This document shows, in pieces, positions 1-7,625 of a stretch of DNA of 16,464 nt (position 1 is the first letter of the stretch; each line of letters opens with the position of its first letter). Below the pieces are notes generated by a model. That model saw only the letters and a program-made list of their open reading frames with translations, had not been told where the DNA came from and did no database searches. Position numbers and translations under genes: made by a program. The DNA is from an uncultured Collinsella sp. GTDB lineage: Bacteria; Actinomycetota; Coriobacteriia; Coriobacteriales; Coriobacteriaceae. The stretch spans positions 1-16,464 of the forward strand of contig URHQ01000046.1 of assembly GCA_900547655.1 (NCBI GenBank), given 5' to 3'.

Positions 1-47
1 GAGATAGGCTCCGGTCTCGTGGGCTCGGAGATGTGTATAAGAGACAG
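1..47. other. Nextera adapter/index contamination (left end)
   Basis: Synthetic sequence. Positions 29-47 are the 19-bp Tn5 mosaic end used in Nextera libraries, 14-28 match the Nextera read-2 tail, 6-13 (AGGCTCCG) sit where the i7 index belongs, and 1-5 match the end of the P7 primer. The same sequence is found inverted at the right end. It should be trimmed and is not a transposon end of the organism. Confidence 0.97.
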
Positions 48-317
48 GTTAAAGTGAATATCGGCGACGATCGGCACCGGAGACTCGGCACAGATGGTGC
101 GGAAACCCTCAAGCACGGCCTCGGTGGGCACGCTCACGCGCACGATATCGCAGCCAGCCTGCGCCAACGCGCACACTTGCGCAAGCGTTGCCTGGGCGTC
201 AGCGGTATCGGTGCAGGTCATGGATTGGACCACCACCGGCGCGCCGCCACCGATCTGCACACCGCCCACATGCACGGGGCGCGTCAACTCGCGAGGCAAA
301 GGATGGGATAAAGACAA
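48..317 (-). CDS. ispG: 4-hydroxy-3-methylbut-2-enyl diphosphate synthase IspG/GcpE, N-terminal fragment (3' end off contig)
   Basis: IspG is the iron-sulfur enzyme that reductively converts methylerythritol cyclodiphosphate to HMBPP, the penultimate step of the cytosolic MEP isoprenoid pathway. Only the first 90 residues are present, before the adapter. They match the start of the TIM-barrel domain: RPVHVGGVQIGGGAPV (13-28), the family signature VQSMTCTDT (30-38), then GCDIVRVSVP (55-64) and VPIVADIHFN (81-90). The C-terminal [4Fe-4S] domain is missing because the contig ends. I chose the TTG at 317-315 because an AGGGGAG ribosome binding site, overlapping the TAG stop of the upstream protease gene, lies 8 nt before it. 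A GTG at 326-324 is too close to that site. The gap to rseP is 13 bp, so it is probably the last visible gene of the pyrH operon. With dxr two genes upstream it places two MEP enzymes together, as in other actinobacteria. Confidence 0.93.
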
Positions 318-330
318 TCCAAACACTCCC

Positions 331-1692
331 CTACAGGATAAATCGAAGGACGTCGGAACGAAGCATATAGACAAACAGCAGCGCAAAGAGCGCGATGCCC
401 ACATAGCTCACAATCGTCTGGACCTTGAGCGGAAGCTCGCGGCCAGCAATCTTTTGAATGATCTCGATGACCAGCTTGCCGCCATCGAGTGGTGGGATGG
501 GCAGCAGGTTCATAAAGCCAAGCGAGAACGAAATGAGGGCGGCAAACGAAAGGAACGTGGCAGGGCCGGCAGCAGCAGCCTGTGAGGACATAACGCTAAT
601 GCCCACGATCGAAGAAGACTGATCGAGAATCTCCATCGTATGCTGCGGCTGGAGCAGGCGCATCACGCCCTCCGCTGTCTGCACGACATAGGAGAACGAA
701 AGGCGAGCCGACGTGATGGGGTCTAAACGGACCACCTGCGTAGAGGCATACACACCTAGGCGCTCGTCCTCTTTGAGCGCAACCGAGGTCGAATGCTGCT
801 TGCCGTCGCGCTCATACTCAATGGCGATATCGTCCTTACCGGCGGCCTTGCCGATGGCATCGTAAACGTCCATCCAGGTAGAGCACGATACTCCGTCAAC
901 CGAAAGGATCGCGTCGCCGCCCTCGATACCCGCCTTGGCGGCAATAGACCCCTCGTCAACCTGACCGATCACGTTGGTATCCATCGGCACGGTGACACCC
1001 GCAATAGAGTAGATGCTCATAAGCAGCAAAAAGCCCGTCAGGATATTGACGAGAATGCCCGCGAGCAGCATAAAGGCGCGCTTGAGAAAACCCTGGCCCA
1101 GATAGGTATGCGAACGCTCTTGCGCAAGGAACTCGGCTTCGCCGCACGGCAGCTCCCACACATCGCCCTCGGTAGTCGCATGCTCTCGATCGAAACGGCG
1201 GCCGTCAAAGGTGGTGTAACCCGCCGCATCTCGTGGCAGCGTCTGATACTTGGTGGGATAGTAGCTCGGCGAGGGCTTCTCCCCTTTCTCATACCAAGGC
1301 GCGATAGAGCCCCAACCCAAGAGCAAGGCGCATGCCTCGAGCACAACCTCCTCGGATAGCTCGAGCTCGGCGGCAAGGTCGGCCACGGTCACGCGACCAT
1401 GACGATAGATAGCCGCGAGCACGCGATCGGCGCACGAGACGTCGGTCGGATCCATACCGCAGATGGCAGCGTAGCCACCCAGCAGCAGCGGGGTCACACC
1501 AAACTTGGTTCCAATGCGACGTGACGTGTAATGGATGTCAAAGCGACACGGCAGGCCCAAAAAGAACTCGGTCACACGGACGCCGCAGGCACGCGCCGCC
1601 AAAAAGTGGCCGCCCTCGTGCAAAAACACGAGTACGGAAAGCATCAGCAGGCCCCAAAAGACCGATGAGAGAACGCTCAGAACAGTATCCAT
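331..1692 (-). CDS. rseP: RseP/Rip1-type site-2 (M50) intramembrane metalloprotease with a winged-helix-like insertion
   Basis: Predicted zinc protease that cleaves membrane-anchored substrates such as anti-sigma factors within the membrane (family knowledge; the substrate here is unknown). The 453-residue protein has the HEGGH zinc motif (25-29) in transmembrane segment 1, a GGY element (72-74), FLKRAFMLLAGILVN leading into segment 2 (202-226), one PDZ domain (about 238-300), and the third zinc ligand in NLLPIPPLDGG (395-405), followed by a last membrane segment. Unusually, about 110 residues lie between GGY and segment 2 (roughly 78-190). Residues 86-130 look like a helix-turn-helix/winged helix (ADRVLAAIYRHGR, VTVADLAAEL, SEEVVLEACALLLGWGSI). 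In RseP topology this loop is cytosolic. I chose ATG 1692 because the protein then starts just before segment 1. Neither it (AAGGA 15 nt away) nor the TTG at 1707 has an ideal ribosome binding site. It lies 25 bp after dxr and 13 bp before ispG. Confidence 0.93.
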   Translation of the reverse strand: MDTVLSVLSSVFWGLLMLSVLVFLHEGGHFLAARACGVRVTEFFLGLPCRFDIHYTSRRIGTKFGVTPLLLGGYAAICGMDPTDVSCADRVLAAIYRHGRVTVADLAAELELSEEVVLEACALLLGWGSIAPWYEKGEKPSPSYYPTKYQTLPRDAAGYTTFDGRRFDREHATTEGDVWELPCGEAEFLAQERSHTYLGQGFLKRAFMLLAGILVNILTGFLLLMSIYSIAGVTVPMDTNVIGQVDEGSIAAKAGIEGGDAILSVDGVSCSTWMDVYDAIGKAAGKDDIAIEYERDGKQHSTSVALKEDERLGVYASTQVVRLDPITSARLSFSYVVQTAEGVMRLLQPQHTMEILDQSSSIVGISVMSSQAAAAGPATFLSFAALISFSLGFMNLLPIPPLDGGKLVIEIIQKIAGRELPLKVQTIVSYVGIALFALLFVYMLRSDVLRFIL

Positions 1693-1717
1693 AAAACGAA
1701 AAAGCAATCCTTATGGG

Positions 1718-2905
1718 TTAGGAACGGGTTGCGGCGAGCACCTGCGCAGCCTTTTCACGCGCCCATGCATCGATGTCGCGAAGCTGCTCAAACGAATCGA
1801 CCGCCTGCATATCGTGGGAATCCATGCAGGATTCCACAATGCGATCGATATCGGTAAAGCTGCAGCCATCGTGCAGGAAGGCATCGACGGCGACCTCGTT
1901 GGCGGCATTGAGCACGCACGGCATGGTGCCACCCGTCTTGCCGGCACGCTCGGCCAGTGCCAGACAGCGGAAGGTATCCATGTCGGCAGCATCAAACGTG
2001 AGCTGCCCCAGCTCGCGGAAATCGATACGAGGCGCCGGGGTATCCCAACGCTCGGGATACGAGAACGCGAACTGGATGGGAATACGCATGTCGGAAGCAC
2101 CGAGATGCGCCATCACGGAGCCGTCGGCGAACTCGACCATAGAGTGAATCTTGGACTGACGCTGCACGACCACGTTAATGAAATCGAGGTCGCAGTTAAA
2201 CAGATGCATGGCCTCAATGCGCTCCAGGCCCTTGTTCATGAGGGTGGCGGAGTCGATGGTGATCTTGGCACCCATGGCCCACGTGGGATGTGCGAGGGCA
2301 TCGGCACGCGTCACGCGATTGAGCTCGTCGCGGGTGCGGCCAAAGAACGGACCGCCCGAGCAGGTGAGCCAAATACAATGAGCCTCGCGTGGATTCTCCC
2401 CCAGATAGCACTGGTAGATGGCGGAGTGCTCAGAGTCGACTGGAATAAGCTGGCCCGGTTGCGCCAACGGCATAAGCAAGTCGCCGCCGACGACGAGGGA
2501 CTCCTTGTTGGCAAGGGCAAGGCGCTTATTTGAGGTCAAGGCCGCATGGCTCGCCTCGAGACCGGCGGCGCCCACAATAGCGACGAGCACGCAGTCGACA
2601 TCGTCGCGACGCGCGAGCTCGCAAACCGCCTGCGCGCCAACGCCGAGCTTCGTTCCCTCGGGCAACTCCTGCAGCACGGCGTCATCGCCATGAGCGACAT
2701 CGGCCACGGCAACCGCCGGAACCGAGAACTCGCGGGCAGCGGCAACGAGCTCGGAGGTACTGGAGTTAACGGACAGCGCCGTCACCTGCAGGCGATCGGC
2801 ATGCTGGCGGCACACATCGAGCGCCTGGGTGCCGATAGAGCCCGTACAACCCAGGATGGCAACACGGAGACGTCCATCGGGGCCATACGTCGTCTGGAAG
2901 GACAT
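1718..2905 (-). CDS. dxr: 1-deoxy-D-xylulose 5-phosphate reductoisomerase
   Basis: Dxr catalyses the first committed MEP-pathway step: NADPH- and divalent-metal-dependent rearrangement and reduction of DXP to methylerythritol 4-phosphate, in the cytosol. The 395-residue length is normal. Visible are the NADPH-binding loop GCTGSIGTQ (19-27), LANKESLV (131-138), metal ligands D157 and E159 in PVDSEHSAIY, SGGPFF near 183-188, the flexible substrate loop HPTWAMG (206-212) with its tryptophan, MNKGLERIEAMHLF (223-236) with the third metal ligand E228, and the C-terminal LNAANEVAVDAFL. The ATG at 2905 shares one base with the cdsA stop codon (TAATG), and GGAGG lies 9 nt upstream, indicating translational coupling. 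The downstream neighbour is the site-2 protease gene, as in many actinobacteria and Firmicutes. Nothing looks truncated and all key residues are present. Confidence 0.97.
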   Translation of the reverse strand: MSFQTTYGPDGRLRVAILGCTGSIGTQALDVCRQHADRLQVTALSVNSSTSELVAAAREFSVPAVAVADVAHGDDAVLQELPEGTKLGVGAQAVCELARRDDVDCVLVAIVGAAGLEASHAALTSNKRLALANKESLVVGGDLLMPLAQPGQLIPVDSEHSAIYQCYLGENPREAHCIWLTCSGGPFFGRTRDELNRVTRADALAHPTWAMGAKITIDSATLMNKGLERIEAMHLFNCDLDFINVVVQRQSKIHSMVEFADGSVMAHLGASDMRIPIQFAFSYPERWDTPAPRIDFRELGQLTFDAADMDTFRCLALAERAGKTGGTMPCVLNAANEVAVDAFLHDGCSFTDIDRIVESCMDSHDMQAVDSFEQLRDIDAWAREKAAQVLAATRS

Positions 2906-3804
2906 TACAGCACGCCTCCGATCATCAAAAGCAGCTGCGCGGTAATGCAGCCAAAGATAAGCGAATCGCTACGATCGAGCATGCCGCCGTGGCCCGGGAT
3001 AAGGTTACCGGAATCCTTAACGCCCACACCGCGCTTGATGCGCGACTCGATGAGGTCGCCGATAACGCCCAGGACGGACACGACCACGCCGCACAGCAGC
3101 GCATAGGGCAGGCTGAGCTTGTAGAAGTGCGTCGCCCACAGGATGAGCCAAATCAAAACCGAGCCCAGGATGCCGCCGACAAACCCCTCCCAGCTCTTTT
3201 TGGGAGAGATCTTGGGAACCATCTTGTGCTTGCCGATACGGCTACCCACGATGTAGGCAAACGAATCGGAGACCCAAAGGGACGCGCAAACGCCCACCGA
3301 AAGCAGGGCGCCGGCAAAACCGGGCACGGCATCGCGCAGCAGCACGATAGCCGACAGCATAAAGCCAGTGTAGATGGGACCCATGAGCGTCACGGCCACA
3401 TCAGAGATGCGGGTACGCGGCGACCAAACATACCAAATGCCCACAGCGAGCATCAGGGCAAAAAGCAGGGCATTCAGCAACATCGAATCGCCCAGCGCCG
3501 ACAGCGGAAAGAGTACGGCGGCAGCGATACCCATGCGCTCGTTAGCCATCTTGCCATCGAGCCTTGTCATACGGAAAAACTCATAGCAGCACAGACCGCT
3601 CATGACGGAAACAAAGATGGCCGTGGGCACGATACCCAAAACCAGGCACAGGATAAAGACAACGGCGTAGACGATACCGGCGGCGGCACGGGTAATAAAG
3701 CCCGCCAGCCACGAACCGGTGCCACTCTTCGTTGCAGGCGCTCCCGCAGCGGTAGCTTTGCGCGCAGGCGTCTTGGGAGCAGATGCCTTGGGACGATCGG
3801 ACAC
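2905..3804 (-). CDS. cdsA: Phosphatidate cytidylyltransferase (CDP-diacylglycerol synthase)
   Basis: An integral membrane enzyme that makes CDP-diacylglycerol from CTP and phosphatidate, the branch point of phospholipid synthesis. The 299-residue protein begins with about 30 Lys/Ala/Pro-rich, probably disordered residues (MSDRPKASAPKTPARKATAA), followed by around seven or eight hydrophobic segments from residue 31 on. The diagnostic features are WVSDSFAYIVGSRIGKHK (177-194), SPKKSWEG (200-207) and the C-terminal CdsA signature, with S254, KR 257-258, KD 263-264, PGHGG 270-274 and DR 277-278. The GTG start at 3804 has a GAGGAGG ribosome binding site 7 nt upstream, inside the end of uppS, and follows the uppS stop by 2 bp. 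The basic N-terminal tail is longer than in the E. coli enzyme; I do not assign it a role. Confidence 0.96.
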   Translation of the reverse strand: MSDRPKASAPKTPARKATAAGAPATKSGTGSWLAGFITRAAAGIVYAVVFILCLVLGIVPTAIFVSVMSGLCCYEFFRMTRLDGKMANERMGIAAAVLFPLSALGDSMLLNALLFALMLAVGIWYVWSPRTRISDVAVTLMGPIYTGFMLSAIVLLRDAVPGFAGALLSVGVCASLWVSDSFAYIVGSRIGKHKMVPKISPKKSWEGFVGGILGSVLIWLILWATHFYKLSLPYALLCGVVVSVLGVIGDLIESRIKRGVGVKDSGNLIPGHGGMLDRSDSLIFGCITAQLLLMIGGVL

Positions 3805-3806
3805 GA

Positions 3807-4601
3807 TTAAGCCTCCTCGGTCTTGCTCAGTCCACCAAACCTACGGTCACGGCCCTGATAGGCCAAAATGGCGTCGACAAGGCCCCAACGATCAAAGTCG
3901 GGCCAATAGGTATCGGTGACGTAGAACTCGGAATAAGCCACCTGCCACAGCAGATAGTTCGAAAGGCGCAGCTCACCAGAGGTGCGAATCACAAGCTCAG
4001 GATCGGGAAGGCCAGCGGTATAGAGGTGGGAAGCCACCATGTCGTCATCAATTGCGGCAGGATCGATCTTACCGGCGGCAGTGTCGAGTGCGATTTGACG
4101 GACAGCACGGGTAATCTCGGCACGCGCGCCGTAGTTGACGGCAAGCGCCAGCGTCATACCGGTGTGATCGGCGCACTCGGCAAGACCGCGTTCAAAAACG
4201 TCGCGGGTCTTCTTGGGCAGCGCGGAAATATCACCCAAAAAGACAACACGCACGTTTTCGCGCTTCAGAAGCGGCAGCTCGTCGATGAACGTCTTGGCAA
4301 ACAGGTGCATCAAGACGTTGACCTCATGCTGCGGGCGGTTCCAGTTTTCGGTAGAAAACGCATAGGCCGAAAGCACGTCGACGCCCAGACGCACGCAGGC
4401 GGTAATAATCTCACGAAGGGAGACGATACCCGCCTTGTGGCCCTCGGTGCGTGCAAGACCGCGCGACGTGGCCCAACGACCGTTGCCGTCCATGATGCAC
4501 GAGATATGGTGCGGAATGTTATTGAGGTCAAGGTCGGAAAAACCGACGCCCGCAGGGGCGTCGGCAAAGTACTCGACCAGTTTATGCTCGTCGTATTGCA
4601 C
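3807..4601 (-). CDS. uppS: Isoprenyl (di-trans,poly-cis-undecaprenyl) diphosphate synthase
   Basis: A cis-prenyltransferase that adds isopentenyl diphosphate units to an allylic primer. In most bacteria it makes the C55 undecaprenyl diphosphate used as the peptidoglycan lipid carrier; chain length cannot be read from sequence, so a shorter product is possible. The 264-residue protein shows IMDGNGRWA (36-44) with catalytic D38, HKAGIVSLREI (55-65), FSTENWNRP (82-90), NYGARAEI (156-163) and RTSGELRLSNYLLWQ (206-220) followed by E225. About 28 residues precede the fold. The GTG start at 4601 lies 1 bp after the frr stop, with GGAG 7 nt upstream. It sits between frr and cdsA as in Bacillus. It consumes the isoprenoid precursors whose synthesis dxr and ispG, further down the operon, support. 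Confidence 0.96.
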   Translation of the reverse strand: MQYDEHKLVEYFADAPAGVGFSDLDLNNIPHHISCIMDGNGRWATSRGLARTEGHKAGIVSLREIITACVRLGVDVLSAYAFSTENWNRPQHEVNVLMHLFAKTFIDELPLLKRENVRVVFLGDISALPKKTRDVFERGLAECADHTGMTLALAVNYGARAEITRAVRQIALDTAAGKIDPAAIDDDMVASHLYTAGLPDPELVIRTSGELRLSNYLLWQVAYSEFYVTDTYWPDFDRWGLVDAILAYQGRDRRFGGLSKTEEA

Positions 4602-4602
4602 C

Positions 4603-5139
4603 TTAGATCTCCATGACCTCGGCTTCTTTTTCCTTCAGAAGCTCCTCGACCTTGGCGACATACTCATCGGTGTGCTTCTGGACCTTGGCCTGCTCGCGAC
4701 GGACATCGTCCTCGGTGAGCTCTTCATCGCGCTCGAGCTTGTTGTTGAAATCGCGACGGATGTTACGGATAGACACCTTGGCCTGCTCGGCGTACTCGCG
4801 GCACTCCTTGACGAGCTCGCGACGACGCTCCTCAGTGGGAGCCGGGAACGGAAGACGAACGACGGTGCCATCGGAGTTGGGGGTAATACCCAGATCGGAA
4901 GCGCCGATGGCCTTGACGATAGCATTGATGAGTGCCTTGTCCCACGGCTCGATGAGCAGCATGTGGGCCTCGGGGGTCTTGACGGCGGCAACCTGCGTGA
5001 CCGGCGTGGGAACACCGTAATAATCGACGGTGATGTCGGACAGAATGTTGGCATTGGCGCGGCCGGTACGGACCTTGGAGAAGTTATGCTTGAGGGACTC
5101 GAGCGACTTGTCCATATGGGCGGTGATGTTCTCTGCCAT
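4603..5139 (-). CDS. frr: Ribosome recycling factor
   Basis: RRF acts with EF-G to split the post-termination ribosome complex in the cytosol. The 178-residue protein is slightly shorter than the usual 185 but complete. The N-terminal helix contains LESLKHNFSKVRTGRANANI (13-32), including the conserved RTGRA. A small alpha/beta domain (about 33-103) includes YYGVPTPVTQVAAV and WDKALINAIVKAI, and the C-terminal helices contain PAPTEERRRELVK and VSIRNIRRDFNNKL. The ATG at 5139 lies 2 bp after the pyrH stop with AGGAGG 7 nt upstream. pyrH-frr pairing is nearly universal in bacteria, which supports both calls. Confidence 0.98.
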   Translation of the reverse strand: MAENITAHMDKSLESLKHNFSKVRTGRANANILSDITVDYYGVPTPVTQVAAVKTPEAHMLLIEPWDKALINAIVKAIGASDLGITPNSDGTVVRLPFPAPTEERRRELVKECREYAEQAKVSIRNIRRDFNNKLERDEELTEDDVRREQAKVQKHTDEYVAKVEELLKEKEAEVMEI

Positions 5140-5141
5140 GC

Positions 5142-5864
5142 TTAATCCTCCTGATAGACGAGCGTGCCGACGGGCTCACCCGAAAGCGCGCGCTTGACGG
5201 TGTCCTCGCCATCGATGTTGAGGACCAAAATCGGCATACGGTTATCCTGGCACAGTGCCGTAGCCGTGGAATCCATAACCTGCAGACCGCGGACGAGAAC
5301 CTCGTGATAGGTAATCTTGTCAAAACGGACGGCATCAGCGCACTTGACGGGATCCTTATCGTAGATGCCGTCAACCTTGGTGGCTTTAATCAGAATCTCG
5401 GCGCCGATCTCGCACGCACGAAGAGCCGCGGCAGTGTCGGTCGTAAAGTACGGATTGCCCGAACCGGCGGCAAAAATAACGACGTTGCCCTTGGAAAGGT
5501 GGTTGATGGCGCGGCGGCGAATATAGGGCTCGCAGATCTCGTTCATCTGGATAGCGCTCATCACGCGGCAGGGAACATCGTTATGCTCGAAGGCATCCTG
5601 CAGGGCGAGCGCGTTCATAACGGTTGCCAGCATGCCCATGTAGTCGGCCTGAGCACGCTCCATGCCACCGGCAGCGCCGGCCATGCCGCGGAAAATATTG
5701 CCGCCGCCGACAACGACGCCGACCTCATGGCCAACGGCTAGCAGCTCCTTGACCTGCTTGGCAAGATGGTCGGTAACCTTGGGGTCGATGCCATATTGGC
5801 CGTCGCCCATCAGTGCTTCGCCGGAAAGCTTAAGAAGCACGCGTTTATATCGGATGTCGGACAA
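5142..5864 (-). CDS. pyrH: UMP kinase (uridylate kinase)
   Basis: PyrH phosphorylates UMP to UDP using ATP. It is a homohexameric amino-acid-kinase-fold enzyme of pyrimidine nucleotide synthesis. The 240-residue protein has KLSGEALMG (12-20) and VGVVVGGGNIFRGM (48-61), both in the nucleotide/phosphate region, then AINHLSKGNVVIFAAGSGNPYF split across about 119-141, TDTAAALRACEIGAE (143-157) and KVDGIYDKDP (163-172). The start is TTG at 5864: a perfect AAAGGAGG lies 6 nt upstream and the protein then begins SDIRYKRVLLKLSG, as expected for the family. It is the first gene of the downstream cluster. The tsf terminator and a second inverted repeat lie before it, so it needs either its own promoter, which I cannot identify convincingly between 5865 and 5923, or read-through from rpsB-tsf. 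Confidence 0.98.
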   Translation of the reverse strand: MSDIRYKRVLLKLSGEALMGDGQYGIDPKVTDHLAKQVKELLAVGHEVGVVVGGGNIFRGMAGAAGGMERAQADYMGMLATVMNALALQDAFEHNDVPCRVMSAIQMNEICEPYIRRRAINHLSKGNVVIFAAGSGNPYFTTDTAAALRACEIGAEILIKATKVDGIYDKDPVKCADAVRFDKITYHEVLVRGLQVMDSTATALCQDNRMPILVLNIDGEDTVKRALSGEPVGTLVYQED

Positions 5865-5904
5865 AGCGATCCTCCTTTAATTAGACTCTCAATATGATAT
5901 CAAA

Positions 5905-5920
5905 GGCTCTGATAAGAGCC
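5905..5920 (-). repeat. Short inverted repeat between tsf terminator and pyrH
   Basis: On the minus strand GGCTCT-TATC-AGAGCC forms a perfect 6-bp stem with a 4-nt loop, followed by TTTGATAT. It lies directly after the tsf terminator. It may be a weak second terminator or part of the pyrH leader; the T-tract is too short to be sure. Confidence 0.45.
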
Positions 5921-5923
5921 ATG

Positions 5924-5958
5924 AAAAAGCAGGCTGTGAGTAAAACCCACAGCCTGCT
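5924..5958 (-). terminator. Rho-independent terminator after tsf
   Basis: On the minus strand a perfect 11-bp stem, AGCAGGCTGTG / CACAGCCTGCT, with a 9-nt loop is followed at once by five Ts. It begins 23 nt after the tsf stop codon. It should end the rpsB-tsf transcript, although some read-through into pyrH is possible. Confidence 0.9.
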
Positions 5959-5981
5959 CATTACCAGCTACAAGAGCTTAT

Positions 5982-6851
5982 TTACTCGCCACGGACCAGA
6001 CGGTCAAAGGCAACGACGGTAATGGTGTCGCCGAGCTCCTTGGAGACCTGCTCAGCGTACTTCTTGATGGTGAGGGAGCTGTCCTTGATGAACTCCTGCT
6101 CGGTGAGCACGGACTGCTTGTAGAACTTCTCCAGACGGCCGACAGCCATCTTCTCCTGGATAGCCTCGGGCTTGCCGGACTCGGCAGCCTGGGCCATGTA
6201 GATCTGCTTCTCGTGCTCGACGGTCTCGGCCGGAACCTGATCGCGGGTAGCGCAGATCGGGGCGACGGCGGCAACCTGAAGGGCAACGTCGTGAGCGAAG
6301 GTCTTGAAGGACTCAGCCTGAGCGGTCTCGGCCTTCTCGAAGGCGAACTCGACGAGGACGCCGATCTTACCACCCATGTGGATGTAAGAAGCGAGCGCGC
6401 CGTTCTCAGCCTTGCGGGCAGCGAAGCGGGAGATCTTCATGTTCTCGCCCATGATGTGAATCATCTCGGTGAGCTCAGAGGAAACGGTCTCCTCGCCCAT
6501 CGGCTTCTCGAGCAGAGCGTCGACGTCAGCAGGCTCGGTGGTAGCGACAACCTCAGCGACCTTGGAAGCAAAGCCGGTGAACTTGGCGTTGGAGCCAACG
6601 AAGTCGGTCTCGCAGGAGAGCTCGAGCAGAGCGCCGGTCTTGCCATCCTCGGAGACGAACGCGGCGACAGCGCCCTCGTTGGTCTCACGGCCAGCCTTCT
6701 TGGCAGCCTTGGCAAGGCCGTTCTTACGCAGAACGTCGACAGCGGCATCCATGTCGCCGTCAGCCTCGACGAGAGCCTTCTTGCACTCCATCATCGGGGA
6801 GTCGGTCATCTCGCGGAGCTGCTTGACCATAGCGGCGGTAATCTGGGCCAT
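5982..6851 (-). CDS. tsf: Translation elongation factor Ts
   Basis: EF-Ts is the guanine nucleotide exchange factor that regenerates EF-Tu-GTP. The 289-residue protein is full length. The N-terminal UBA-like module contains VKQLREMTDSPMMECKKAL (9-27), the core has ETDFVGSN (81-88) with the TDFV motif that contacts EF-Tu, IHMGGKIGVLVEFAF follows, and the coiled-coil part includes KPEAIQEKMAVGRLEKFYKQ. I chose the ATG at 6851 (MAQITAAMVK) over one 15 bases upstream because GAAAGGA lies 6 nt before it and the protein matches the family start. The gap to rpsB is 45 bp with no terminator hairpin, so the two are co-transcribed. A strong terminator follows. Codon use is restricted, as expected for a highly expressed gene. 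Confidence 0.98.
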   Translation of the reverse strand: MAQITAAMVKQLREMTDSPMMECKKALVEADGDMDAAVDVLRKNGLAKAAKKAGRETNEGAVAAFVSEDGKTGALLELSCETDFVGSNAKFTGFASKVAEVVATTEPADVDALLEKPMGEETVSSELTEMIHIMGENMKISRFAARKAENGALASYIHMGGKIGVLVEFAFEKAETAQAESFKTFAHDVALQVAAVAPICATRDQVPAETVEHEKQIYMAQAAESGKPEAIQEKMAVGRLEKFYKQSVLTEQEFIKDSSLTIKKYAEQVSKELGDTITVVAFDRLVRGE

Positions 6852-6896
6852 TGTGGTTCCTTTCAAAGAGATGAAAAAGAATTAACTAAGACTGAT

Positions 6897-7625
6897 TTAC
6901 TCGGCCTTGGGCTCAGCGGCCATCTCGGCCTCGGAGACCTGCTCCTTGCCGGAGCCAGCGAGACAGGCGTCAGCCATGAGCTCGCACATAAGGGTGACAG
7001 CGGAGATAGCGTCATCGTTGCAGGGGATGCCGTACTCGACCTCGTCGGGATCGGAGTTGGTGTCGATCAGAGCGACGACGGGGATGTTCAGGCGCTGAGC
7101 CTCCTTGATGGCGTTCTCCTCGCGCTTGGTGTCGATGACGAAGAGAGCCTGGGGCAGACCCTTCATGTCGCGGGCGCCACCGAGGTTGGTCTGGAGCTTG
7201 GTGAGCTCCTTGCCGAGAACAGCCTGCTCCTTCTTGGGCAGAACAGCCATGCGGCCGTCCTCGACCATGGCCTCGAGCTCCTCCATGCGGTTGATGCGGG
7301 AGCGGATGGTGACGAAGTTGGTCAGCATACCGCCGAGCCAACGCTGGTTGATGTAAGGCATGTTGGCGCGCTCAGCAGCGTTCTTGACGGCCTCCTGAGC
7401 CTGCTTCTTGGTGCCGACGAACAGCACGTTGCCACCCTTGGCGACGTTCTTGACGAAGGTGTAGGCCTGGTCGGCGTCGAGGATGGTCTGCTTGAGGTCG
7501 AGGATGTAGATGCCGTTGCGCTCACCGAAGATGAACGGCTTCATCTTGGGGTTCCAGCGACGGGTCTGGTGACCGAAGTGGCAGCCGGCCTCGAGCAGGG
7601 TGCGGATATTAATCTTGGTAGCCAT
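6897..7625 (-). CDS. rpsB: 30S ribosomal protein S2
   Basis: S2 is a late-assembling small-subunit protein. The 242-residue protein has the S2 N-terminal signature LLEAGCHFGHQTRRWNPKMK (10-29), then GIYILDLKQT, NVLFVGTKKQAQE, INQRWLGGMLTNF, a coiled-coil stretch (about 111-140, MEELEAMVEDGRMAVLPKKE) and ALFVIDTKREENAIKEAQRL followed by IPVVALIDTNSDPD. The C terminus is an Ala/Glu-rich tail. The ATG at 7625 has AGGAGG 6 nt upstream. It leads the rpsB-tsf operon from the promoter at 7767-7795 with a leader of about 135 nt, which may carry S2-dependent control as known in E. coli; no such element is proven here. Confidence 0.99.
   Translation of the reverse strand: MATKINIRTLLEAGCHFGHQTRRWNPKMKPFIFGERNGIYILDLKQTILDADQAYTFVKNVAKGGNVLFVGTKKQAQEAVKNAAERANMPYINQRWLGGMLTNFVTIRSRINRMEELEAMVEDGRMAVLPKKEQAVLGKELTKLQTNLGGARDMKGLPQALFVIDTKREENAIKEAQRLNIPVVALIDTNSDPDEVEYGIPCNDDAISAVTLMCELMADACLAGSGKEQVSEAEMAAEPKAE

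Noticed and set aside
1..47. Tn5/IS50-like mosaic ends at both contig ends, suggesting a composite transposon
   Set aside because: The 19-bp ends are followed by Illumina read-2 tail, index and P7 primer sequence; no transposase gene is present and the genes between are a syntenic housekeeping block.
1535..2533. Other long plus-strand open frames, for example 332 codons opposite dxr and rseP
   Set aside because: All lie opposite confidently assigned genes, lack plausible ribosome binding sites and resemble no family; they are a GC-bias effect.
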